A stretch of 64,000 nt of DNA. Origin: Bacteroidales bacterium (GTDB lineage Bacteria > Bacteroidota > Bacteroidia > Bacteroidales > VadinHA17). The DNA lies in NCBI GenBank assembly GCA_021371855.1, contig JAJFVL010000029.1, positions 186,001-250,000 on the forward strand, written 5' to 3'. How positions within the stretch are numbered: position 1 is the first letter of the stretch; each line of letters starts with the position of its first letter. Shown here piece after piece: positions 17,217-24,562 of this stretch. The translations under genes were made by a program, and so were the position numbers. The notes below the pieces were generated by a model, which searched no databases, was not told the DNA's origin, and saw nothing but the letters and a program-made list of their open reading frames with translations.

Positions 17217-19592
17217 ATGTTAAAATTTAAAATCCTACTGTTTTTTCTTATAATATTTCAATATGCATATTCTCAGAATTATACTATATCTGGTTATGTC
17301 GAAGATATGAATACAGGTGAACGTATAATTGGTGCATACGTAATTGACAGTATAAGCAAAAATGTTGCTCAGACAAATAACTATGGTTTTTATATCATAA
17401 AAAAACTTGGAAAGTATGTTGCCATTAAGGCTACTTTTATTGGATTAAAATCAGAAACAAAATATTTATCGTTGGATCATGACATCTTGCTCAACTTAAC
17501 AATGCAACCTGCCAGGGAGCTCAATGAGGTAGTCGTTGTATCTTCGCGTTACAGGCACAATATAAATACCCCATTGGGCACAATTACCATCCCAATAAAG
17601 CTACTCACCTCTATTCCGGCGTTAGGTGAATCAGATTTACTTAAATCCATCCAAAGCCAGCCTGGCATAAAGGGGGGAATGGAAGGTTCTGCGGGTATCT
17701 ATGTCCGTGGCGGTAGCGGCGGAGAAAACCTTTTCATGCTAGACGATGTGCCAATGTACAATGTTAGCCACTTTTATGGTTTTTTCAGCGCGTTCAACAG
17801 CAGCGCCATAAAAGATATTAAATTGATAAAAGGATGTTTCCCTGCACGATATGGTGGCCGTGCATCGTCTGTTATAGATGTTCGCAGCCTTGATGGTAAT
17901 AATAAATCAATAAAAGGAGAAGCATCCATTGGTTTTGTCTCATCAAAACTAAGCCTTGAAGGCCCCTTATTCAGCGAAAAAACCACTTTTATGATTTCAG
18001 GTCGCAGATCTTATTTTGATTTGTATTCGGACGCTCTTAAACATTTCAAGATTTTAGATGAAGACTTTCCCTATTACTATTTTTATGATTTGAATGCCAG
18101 TATCACTCATACATTTTCACAGAAAGATAAAATATTCCTGAGCTTCTATAAAGGAAAAGATAACATCCAAAACAAAAATGAGTCTACTGATACAGAAGGC
18201 ATCACTGAAACAGAAGCTGTTACTGAAATATTTAAAGAGAACCGTACTGAAACCTCCGGATGGGGCAATATTATAGGTTCTCTTCGTTGGAACCATACTT
18301 TTGGGAATAGTATGTTTGCAAATACCACACTTGCCTATAGCAGCTATGATTATTTTACTCAGAACAAATACATAAGTAACGACAATGATTTAACCCAAAA
18401 CACAATACTTGAGAAAAGTTACATTGCTAAATATAAGTCCAACATTTCCGATATAATTATAAAAACCGATTTTGATTGTTCAATATCAAACAATCATAAG
18501 CTGTTGTTTGGTTTGGGTAATGCCTTTCATACTTTTCACCCCGGAGAAAATAATTATTACGTAAATAATCCTGAGTATAATGAATTAATAGACACTTCCT
18601 TTACAAATAGTGCTATTCATGCCAGCGAACCATTCTTTTATGTCGAAGATGATATCAAGGTAACTGATAAAATGAGCATTAACGCCGGATTAAGGTTAAG
18701 CGGTCTCATTTCAGATAGCAAGGTATACATTAACGCTGAGCCAAGAATATCAATAAATTATGCCATACTGCCGCAACTTGTTTTCAAAACCGGATATTCT
18801 AGAATGGTGCAGTATATACACTTGCTAACCAGCTCGGGACTAATCATGCCAAACGATATCTGGGTTCCTGCGTTGAAAGGATTACAGCCGCTTAAATCAG
18901 ATCAGATAAATGCCGGGGTTTCTTACGACGTAAACAAAAAGTTACTTTTCTCAATCGAAATATATAATAAGTGGCTTAATAATACGACTGATTACCGCAA
19001 TGGTTCTTCATTGCTAGCCGACTTTTCACCTTGGTACGAAAAAACAACACAAGGCCAAGGCAAAGCTAAAGGTATCGAAATCTCCGTCGAAAAGCAACAA
19101 GGGAAGCTTATCGGCAGCATCAATTATACCTTATCAAAAGCCTCAAGAACCTATGCAGATATTAACAACGGACAAACATACCCTTTCAGGTACGATCGCC
19201 TGCATGATTTAAATATCTCTATGAATTATCAAATTTTTAAGAAATGGGATCTATCGGCGTTATGGGTTTACGGTACAGGCTATCCTGTTACCGTTCCGGT
19301 TGAACAGTATGCTTCGGCTTTTGGCGTATTTAATGAAGATACAGGTTATGGCCTTAAAATTCAAAATTCCCCATCTCTCAATAATTACAGGTTACCTGCC
19401 TATCACCGGTTAGACATAGGTTTTCACCGTAAGTCTCATAATCGTTTAGGTGATCAAACTTTAAGCATAGATGTTTTCAATGTCTACAATCGTAAGAATC
19501 CTGTCAATATGTATTACACATATAATGGTCGTTTTGAATACACTAATTTATTACCGATAATTCCAACTTTTACATATACTTTAAAGTTCTAA
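17217..19592 (+). CDS. TonB-dependent outer-membrane receptor
   Basis: The product has a signal peptide (LLFFLIIFQYAYS), a carboxypeptidase-like regulatory beta domain (about 22-105), a plug domain with IYVRGGSGGENLFMLDD near 165 and a 22-strand-type barrel to the C-terminal aromatic residue (FTYTLKF). Such receptors import large or scarce ligands across the outer membrane using TonB energy. The regulatory domain plus DUF4249 partner is a common Bacteroidota pairing; ligand unknown. At 791 residues it is shorter than SusC proteins (usually about 1000) and closer to FecA-like receptors. No sigma/anti-sigma pair is present beside it. Confidence 0.9.
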   Translation: MLKFKILLFFLIIFQYAYSQNYTISGYVEDMNTGERIIGAYVIDSISKNVAQTNNYGFYIIKKLGKYVAIKATFIGLKSETKYLSLDHDILLNLTMQPARELNEVVVVSSRYRHNINTPLGTITIPIKLLTSIPALGESDLLKSIQSQPGIKGGMEGSAGIYVRGGSGGENLFMLDDVPMYNVSHFYGFFSAFNSSAIKDIKLIKGCFPARYGGRASSVIDVRSLDGNNKSIKGEASIGFVSSKLSLEGPLFSEKTTFMISGRRSYFDLYSDALKHFKILDEDFPYYYFYDLNASITHTFSQKDKIFLSFYKGKDNIQNKNESTDTEGITETEAVTEIFKENRTETSGWGNIIGSLRWNHTFGNSMFANTTLAYSSYDYFTQNKYISNDNDLTQNTILEKSYIAKYKSNISDIIIKTDFDCSISNNHKLLFGLGNAFHTFHPGENNYYVNNPEYNELIDTSFTNSAIHASEPFFYVEDDIKVTDKMSINAGLRLSGLISDSKVYINAEPRISINYAILPQLVFKTGYSRMVQYIHLLTSSGLIMPNDIWVPALKGLQPLKSDQINAGVSYDVNKKLLFSIEIYNKWLNNTTDYRNGSSLLADFSPWYEKTTQGQGKAKGIEISVEKQQGKLIGSINYTLSKASRTYADINNGQTYPFRYDRLHDLNISMNYQIFKKWDLSALWVYGTGYPVTVPVEQYASAFGVFNEDTGYGLKIQNSPSLNNYRLPAYHRLDIGFHRKSHNRLGDQTLSIDVFNVYNRKNPVNMYYTYNGRFEYTNLLPIIPTFTYTLKF

Positions 19593-19884
19593 GAAAATAC
19601 TCCGGCATTCTGATTTATCATTTTTACATTTAAAAACAGATTCCCTTCTTATTATGAAGCTTCGATGTTTACTACGCAGTAGCTCATTAACATCCAGATT
19701 ACTTATCAGATTGATTCGGACCAACGATCCTACAACCGGGAAGACTTTCTTAGCCTAAGCAATCTTCTGTGTCACGGTTAACAGCAGTTGAGCTATTATT
19801 GTACACCAGACCTGGTGAATAAAAGGCATTTTCATTCTCTCTCCGTAGAAGTTATGTAGTTTCAATGAATATGAAAATTCCAGG
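19593..19884. other. Convergent intergenic stretch with a short palindrome
   Basis: No gene is supported between the TonB receptor and the GGGP synthase gene. CACCAG-AC-CTGGTG at 19804-19817 is a perfect 6+6 inverted repeat with a 2-base centre, the shape of a regulator operator, but it lies between two gene ends. No tRNA fold was found. Confidence 0.4.
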
Positions 19885-20610
19885 TTAGTTGTTCCTGAAA
19901 GAATCCCTGATCCTGCAGGCATCGGAAAGAAGCCCGGGATCTTTTTCACAGCTGTTGCCGAGAATTATTAAATCAGCTCCGGCTTTATAAATATCTTCAA
20001 TCTCTTTTTTCTTTTTTATTCCACCGCCAACAGCAATCGGGATTGAAATATTTTCCCTTACAGCTTTAACAATTTCAGAGGGGACAGGTTTTGTAGCTCC
20101 GCTGCCTGCTTCAAGATAAATCATTTTAAGACCCAGCATCTCCCCGGCCAAGGCTGTGGCAACAACAATGTCAGGTTTGTTGGAAGGGATTGCTTCTGTC
20201 TGACTGACGTATTCAACTGATGTTTTTGCTCCACAACTGACCAGTATATATCCGACTGGTACAATTTTTTCCCTGTCATTTTTAAGAAAAGGTGCTGCAA
20301 TAACATGATTACCAATAAGTAATTCAGGATTACGGCCCGATATCAATGACAACAGCATTATTATATCTGCTTTATGGGTAAGTTGAAGAAGATTACCTGG
20401 AAAAAGAACGACAGGTATGGAGCATAGTCGTTTTACTGCATCGATCATATTGTCAATACCACTGAAAGTAAGGCTTCCTCCTGCCAGGATATAATCAGGA
20501 TTGCATTTTACGGCAATCTTAAGTATATCCGGAAGCGAATCTCCTTTAGCCTTGTCAGGATCAAGCAAAAGTGCAATACTCTTCTTACTAGGAAATTTCT
20601 CCGTTTTCAT
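19885..20610 (-). CDS. Geranylgeranylglyceryl phosphate synthase family protein (PcrB/GGGPS)
   Basis: This TIM-barrel enzyme joins a prenyl diphosphate to glycerol-1-phosphate, the first ether bond of archaeal-type lipids; a related group occurs in Bacteroidota. Visible marks are LLDPDKAK near the start, AGGSLTFSG, PVVLFPGN, the YLEAGSGATKPV block near 170 and AVGGGIKKKKEI plus GADLIILGNS near 195-220, which form the phosphate-binding sites. The 241-residue length is normal. It overlaps the upstream phosphopantetheinyl transferase gene by 23 bases, so the two are translationally linked. What lipid it makes in this organism is not known. Confidence 0.88.
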   Translation of the reverse strand: MKTEKFPSKKSIALLLDPDKAKGDSLPDILKIAVKCNPDYILAGGSLTFSGIDNMIDAVKRLCSIPVVLFPGNLLQLTHKADIIMLLSLISGRNPELLIGNHVIAAPFLKNDREKIVPVGYILVSCGAKTSVEYVSQTEAIPSNKPDIVVATALAGEMLGLKMIYLEAGSGATKPVPSEIVKAVRENISIPIAVGGGIKKKKEIEDIYKAGADLIILGNSCEKDPGLLSDACRIRDSFRNN

Positions 20611-21244
20611 AATTCTTCTTTGTCCAGACTATTGCGTAATTGTCGTATTTTGAATAGAACAGATTAAATGATTCATTTATTTTATCAGTGCGAACGTGTC
20701 CTTTAATTTCACCTGATTCCTGCAGCTTGAAAGGTTCTATAGTAATATTCTTCTGAATACTTATTCCCTCCTTGTCACATATTTTATAAATGGCCTCTTT
20801 TGCGCACCAGTGAATATAAAGGTGGTATTTACGGTCTTCGTGTTCTTTTGCAATTTTCTCCTTTCTGTTGAGGAATTTGAATGCAATAGCTGCGATATTT
20901 GTGCTCATGTACTCAAGGTCTATTCCCACTCTTTCCTTTGTACTTAATAGTATAGCGGTGAGCTTATGTGAGTGTGATATACTGATGAATCTTGAGCCAT
21001 CTTTGATAAACGGTTTGTTGTTTTTATTATAGACGATTTTTGCCTCTTTCCCGATCAGTTCAGAAAGCAATGCCCTGACGCTTAAAAATTCAAGCTTTCG
21101 TGAACTGCTGCTAAATCCCTTATATTTCTTTTTCTCATCATTATCAAGTACAACGAGATCGAGAAGAGTATCCAGATCCTCTTCTATTTTCCATACGCCA
21201 AGTATGGAGAACTCATTTAGATAATGTTTTGTAATACAAGCCAT
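20588..21244 (-). CDS. 4'-phosphopantetheinyl transferase superfamily protein
   Basis: Sfp-like enzymes move phosphopantetheine from CoA to a Ser on acyl- or peptidyl-carrier proteins. The signature is present: ISHSH near residue 90, GIDLE near 112 (Mg-binding acidic residues), and WCAKEAIYK near 146. At 218 residues it is the two-half Sfp size, not the short AcpS type. The gene lies 19 bases downstream of gldD and overlaps the GGGP synthase gene, at the end of the ssb-gld run. Which carrier protein it serves cannot be read from position; fatty acid synthesis ACP is the likely default. Confidence 0.86.
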   Translation of the reverse strand: MACITKHYLNEFSILGVWKIEEDLDTLLDLVVLDNDEKKKYKGFSSSSRKLEFLSVRALLSELIGKEAKIVYNKNNKPFIKDGSRFISISHSHKLTAILLSTKERVGIDLEYMSTNIAAIAFKFLNRKEKIAKEHEDRKYHLYIHWCAKEAIYKICDKEGISIQKNITIEPFKLQESGEIKGHVRTDKINESFNLFYSKYDNYAIVWTKKNYENGEIS

Positions 21245-21263
21245 TTGTATATCCTAAATATTG

Positions 21264-21869
21264 TTATTTCCATTTTATGGTTTCAATCAAATGTACTATA
21301 TCCTCTCTGAAAAAATCAATTACAGGGGCCAGCGAATCTGCATTTGGTTCAGCTGAAAAATACAAAGATCCTCTAAGGTAATGATTTATACTGTCAGTTG
21401 CATAAAACTGGACGGCTGATGCTGTATTTCCTTTAAGATCATAAAGAATTCCGTATACTTTGTTTTCCGTGTTGTTGAATTCCTTTTCATTTATAGCATC
21501 TGCTTTTGTAATATGGTTTTTTACATTCATTTTGTATGTTTGCTCCATAAGATTTTCAAAATCGTTATGGATATCTTTATATGTGAGATAAATTGTCGCT
21601 CTGTAAAGAGGAAATTCAATGTTAAACCAGCCGGGTTCATTCCTATCCTCAACCTGAAATGAAAGATGGCCATAGGCAGGGTATTCAAAAGAAAATGGCA
21701 TTTTTTCATTCTCCCGGGGCTGACTGTTAAAAGGAATATATTGTTTTTGAGGAAGATCGATCCTGAAATAGCCTTTAGGTTTTGGAACAGCAGATTCTCT
21801 GCATCCATAAGAAACAGTTAACAAAACCATGAGGGTTAAAAGGCTAGTTTTTTTTATTATCACTATCAT
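21264..21869 (-). CDS. gldD: Gliding-motility lipoprotein GldD
   Basis: The signal peptide ends at VSYGC, a lipobox, and the mature part starts with the family-typical PKPKGYFRIDLP. Later blocks FSFEYPAYG, WFNIEFP and YLTYK are also GldD-like. GldD is needed for gliding in Flavobacterium johnsoniae but also occurs in non-gliding Bacteroidota, so the gene alone does not prove motility. It overlaps the end of gldE by 26 bases, the usual gldE-gldD pairing. Length is 201 residues. The first ATG is kept because it gives a complete signal peptide. Confidence 0.9.
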   Translation of the reverse strand: MIVIIKKTSLLTLMVLLTVSYGCRESAVPKPKGYFRIDLPQKQYIPFNSQPRENEKMPFSFEYPAYGHLSFQVEDRNEPGWFNIEFPLYRATIYLTYKDIHNDFENLMEQTYKMNVKNHITKADAINEKEFNNTENKVYGILYDLKGNTASAVQFYATDSINHYLRGSLYFSAEPNADSLAPVIDFFREDIVHLIETIKWK

Positions 21870-23178
21870 CTTTGTTTATTTCGACATAAATCTCTTTTAT
21901 CCTTCTCCTGTCGGCAGATTCAATTCTGAAAACAAAATTTCCATATCTTATGATCTGATCTTTCTGTGGTATTTCACCGGTAATTTCAAGTAGCAGTCCA
22001 GCCAGCGTCTCAGATTCTCCTTTGACATCCTCAAGCTGGGTTTCGTCTATGTCTATAATCCTGCAAAAGTCGTTCAGTAAAATTTTTCCTTCAAATATAT
22101 AGGTCTTTTCATCAATTTTACGGAAAAGCAGATGCTCCTCATCGCTTGTTTCGCCAACAATTTCCTCAAGCACATCTTCAAGTGTGACTATCCCTGAAGT
22201 TCCTCCATATTCATCTATCACAACAGCCATATGTATCTTTCTTGTTTGAAACTCCTTAAGAAGGTCGTTTATCTTTTTTGTCTCAGGGACAAAATAGGGT
22301 GGACGGAGCAGAGCCTGCCATTTAAAATTTCCCCGGTTATTTGTATATGGAAGAACATCTTTTGCATACAAAATACCCTTCACATTATCGAATGAACCTG
22401 AATAAACAGGAATTCTTGAAAATTCCGAACTGATTATTGTCTGAACTATTAAGTCGAATCCTGATTTTATTTCGATTGCTGTTACATCAATTCTTGGGCA
22501 CATAATAGCGCTGACGTTGATGTTTCCGAAATTGACAATTCCCTTGAGAATTTTCTCATCTTCATTGAATTCATCGGATGTCAGTTCAAGCACATCAGAA
22601 AGATCATCCATACTGATGTTGGCTCTGTGGGTTTTGGTTCTTTTTTTCACAAACGATGAAGAACGGATCAACAAATATGTAACAGGGTGGAAAATCTTTT
22701 GAAGAGCTACAAGAGGACGGGCCATGAATAGGGCCATTTTTATGTGATTTCTTGATGCATACACCTTTGGCATAACCTCCCCGAAAAACAGGAGTAGAAA
22801 TGTAATGACAATAGTATTAATAATAAAGCCGGCAACAGGTTCTGAGCTGAAATCGAACATTCTTGAGCTGAGATAAGCCGCCAGTAAAACAATAGCTATA
22901 TTAATCGTATTATTACCAACAAGTATTGTGCTTAGTAATTTTTCAGGATTGTTATAAAGGTTCAGTGCATTCTGTGTTTGTTTGCTTTTACTGGTTTTGA
23001 ATTTCTCGATATCCTCAGGTCTGAATGAGAAGAAAGCAACTTCGGCTCCTGACATTAGAGCTGATGCAAAGAGAAGTAAGAGAAGAAATATAAGTCCAAT
23101 AATAATTTTAAAATCAGGAGCATTCACAGTAATACCTGAAATAATAGAAATATAGGAAAGTGGATATTCCGGTTCCAA
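21844..23178 (-). CDS. gldE: Gliding-motility-associated CNNM/CBS membrane protein GldE
   Basis: Domains in order: CNNM/DUF21 membrane domain with four hydrophobic helices (about 20-180), a CBS pair (about 200-330, with CPRIDVTAIE and VVIDEYGGTSGIVTLEDVLEEIVGE, the last part typical of CorC-type proteins) and a C-terminal transporter-associated domain. Relatives move or sense Mg/Co ions; GldE acts with GldD in Flavobacterium. The reading frame begins with TTG at 23178; there is no early ATG, and a GTG at 23127 is the main alternative start. It sits 24 bases after ssb and overlaps gldD. Confidence 0.9.
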   Translation of the reverse strand: MEPEYPLSYISIISGITVNAPDFKIIIGLIFLLLLLFASALMSGAEVAFFSFRPEDIEKFKTSKSKQTQNALNLYNNPEKLLSTILVGNNTINIAIVLLAAYLSSRMFDFSSEPVAGFIINTIVITFLLLFFGEVMPKVYASRNHIKMALFMARPLVALQKIFHPVTYLLIRSSSFVKKRTKTHRANISMDDLSDVLELTSDEFNEDEKILKGIVNFGNINVSAIMCPRIDVTAIEIKSGFDLIVQTIISSEFSRIPVYSGSFDNVKGILYAKDVLPYTNNRGNFKWQALLRPPYFVPETKKINDLLKEFQTRKIHMAVVIDEYGGTSGIVTLEDVLEEIVGETSDEEHLLFRKIDEKTYIFEGKILLNDFCRIIDIDETQLEDVKGESETLAGLLLEITGEIPQKDQIIRYGNFVFRIESADRRRIKEIYVEINKDDSDNKKN

Positions 23179-23202
23179 TTGAATTTCTCTTAATCAAACA
23201 TA

Positions 23203-23733
23203 CTAAAAAGGCAGATCATCCTCATTCTGACCTGAGCCTGGCACGCTTTTATGAAAATTGTCTGAACCGAAATCATCACTCGTTCCATTTCCTTTGTCGG
23301 GTTGGTAGGTTGAAAATGGCTCATTTACAGCTGAACCTGAAGTTCCTTTTTCGTTTTGTCCGTTTTTCACGGTATCAGTTTGCGTGGAAGCGTTGGCTGA
23401 TACCTGTTTTTTATCAAGCAGCAGGAACGTATCTGCAAGTATTTCGGTTATATATTTATTGACTCCATCCTTATCTACATATGACCGGGTTTTGATTTTG
23501 CCGACAATATAAACCTGTGCACCCTTTTTTACAGTTTTTTCAGCGACTTCTGCGAGGGCACGCCATAAAACTATATTATGCCACTCTGTTGAAGTTATTG
23601 TTTCTCCCTGCTGATTGGTGTAAGTTTCGCTTGTAGCAAGTGGGAAAGTCACTTTTGCAACACCTTTGTCGAAATACCTGATTACGGGGTCTTTCCCTAC
23701 ATTTCCGACAAGTATAACTTTATTGATTGACAT
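23203..23733 (-). CDS. ssb: Single-stranded DNA-binding protein
   Basis: The N-terminal 110 residues are an OB fold of the bacterial SSB type (NKVILVGNVGKDP, WHNIVLW, VYIVGKIKTRSY). A disordered Gly/Ser/Asn-rich linker follows, and the protein ends in the acidic tip DDLPF that recruits partner proteins. Length 176 is typical. It is the first gene of the ssb-gldE-gldD-PPTase-GGGPS run. In many Bacteroidota mutY lies just upstream of ssb; here the divergent hup gene is there instead with no mutY between. Confidence 0.95.
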   Translation of the reverse strand: MSINKVILVGNVGKDPVIRYFDKGVAKVTFPLATSETYTNQQGETITSTEWHNIVLWRALAEVAEKTVKKGAQVYIVGKIKTRSYVDKDGVNKYITEILADTFLLLDKKQVSANASTQTDTVKNGQNEKGTSGSAVNEPFSTYQPDKGNGTSDDFGSDNFHKSVPGSGQNEDDLPF

Positions 23734-24059
23734 TTAGTTGTATGTTTATTAATAAAAATATTACTATATTGTAAAGTTACAGAAAAAAACCGCTTTGTAC
23801 AACCATTGCCCTTAATAATTGACGAAGATACGTTCTGCCAGTATTGTGTGAAATGTATTGAGTTTTTCTTTCCATTTTTATTTTGCTTCCTGGCCCGGAT
23901 ACTATTTATCTATTTCATTGGAATTAAGGCATTAATAAAATCTTTCGAAAAAAATTATTCTGTAAGTGTTTCAATTTTAATAAATAATATTTTTATATTT
24001 GCACAGTTGAAAAAAACGCATACTCAAAATAATTTGTTGAATTTAATACTTCACGAAAA
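23734..24059. other. Divergent ssb/hup control region
   Basis: A 326-base, very AT-rich gap between two divergent genes. It holds the hup -7 box at 23994-24001 and, on the minus strand near the ssb start, a TAACTTTA one mismatch from the consensus. An 85-codon TTG-started frame across it was judged spurious. No mutY remnant is recognisable. Confidence 0.6.
23994..24001 (+). promoter_or_regulatory. Promoter -7 box for hup
   Basis: TATATTTG, an exact TAnnTTTG match 58 bases before the hup ATG. TTTC at 23969-23972 is a weak -33 element at 21 bases. Confidence 0.55.
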
Positions 24060-24347
24060 ATGACTAAAGCAGACATTGTAAATGAAATTGCCAAGAACAC
24101 TGGTATTGAAAAGGTGACAGTACAAAAAACTGTTGAAGCCCTGATGGAAACTGTTAAAGATTCTATGGTAAAAGGGAATAACGTTTATCTCAGAGGATTT
24201 GGGAGCTTCATTGTTAAGAAAAGAGCAAAGAAAACAGCCAGGAATATTTCCAAGAATACAACTATTATTATCCCTGCCCACAATATTCCAGCTTTCAAAC
24301 CGGCAAAATCTTTCATAACTAAAGTTAAATCACACACTAAGAAATAA
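24060..24347 (+). CDS. HU/IHF family DNA-binding protein
   Basis: A 95-residue histone-like protein that binds and bends DNA as a dimer. Family marks: TKADIVNEIAKNTG helix, VKGNNVYLRGFGSF with the conserved GFG turn, and NIPAFKPAKSF at the tip/C-terminal strand. The beta-arm middle (KKRAKKTARNISKN) is strongly basic. A short Lys-rich tail ends the protein. It is the first gene of a small plus-strand run with the 29-codon basic protein and rng, divergent from ssb. Confidence 0.94.
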   Translation: MTKADIVNEIAKNTGIEKVTVQKTVEALMETVKDSMVKGNNVYLRGFGSFIVKKRAKKTARNISKNTTIIIPAHNIPAFKPAKSFITKVKSHTKK

Positions 24348-24351
24348 TTCT

Positions 24352-24441
24352 ATGCCAAGCGGTAAAAAAAGAAAAAGACATAAAATGGCCACCCACAAAC
24401 GTAAAAAACGTTTGCGGAAGAACAGACATAAAAAGAAATAG
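24352..24441 (+). CDS. 29-residue very basic peptide, likely small ribosomal protein (mS38/AURKAIP1-COX24-like)
   Basis: An ATG-started frame of 29 codons begins 4 bases after the hup stop codon. The peptide is almost all Lys, Arg and His (PSGKKRKRHKMATHKRKKR, then LRKNRHKKK). The KKRKRHKMATHKRKKRLRK pattern matches the AURKAIP1/COX24 C-terminal domain of mitochondrial mS38 and a tiny protein widely annotated in Bacteroidota. From memory, newer bacteroidete ribosome structures contain such extra small proteins; the exact name is not certain. Its position between hup and rng is shared with other Bacteroidota in my experience. It is easily missed because of its size. Confidence 0.72.
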   Translation: MPSGKKRKRHKMATHKRKKRLRKNRHKKK

Positions 24442-24461
24442 CAGATCAGCAAGTGGTCATT

Positions 24462-24517
24462 TATTGAATACAGCAAACCTAAAGGTCTGATGGTCTTTAG
24501 GTTTGTTGTATTCAATA
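24462..24517 (+). promoter_or_regulatory. Long near-perfect stem-loop in the rng leader
   Basis: Arms 24462-24484 and 24495-24517 are 23 bases each with one G-U style mismatch, around a 10-base loop GTCTGATGGT. There is no T tract after the right arm, so it is not a standard intrinsic terminator. It lies 45 bases before the rng start codon and could protect, terminate or regulate the mRNA. Confidence 0.6.
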
Positions 24518-24562
24518 TATTAAAATTGCTGATTACATTTTAACTCAGATTGTTATAGTGAA

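Noticed and set aside
19690..19760. tRNA-like string with GATTCGGACC
   Set aside because: No cloverleaf could be drawn on either strand.
19755..19949. 64-codon minus-strand frame at the end of the GGGP synthase gene
   Set aside because: It overlaps the real gene in another frame and has no family features.
23806..24063. 85-codon frame between ssb and hup
   Set aside because: It needs a TTG start, is a Phe/Ile-rich product of AT-rich DNA, covers the hup promoter and overlaps the hup start.
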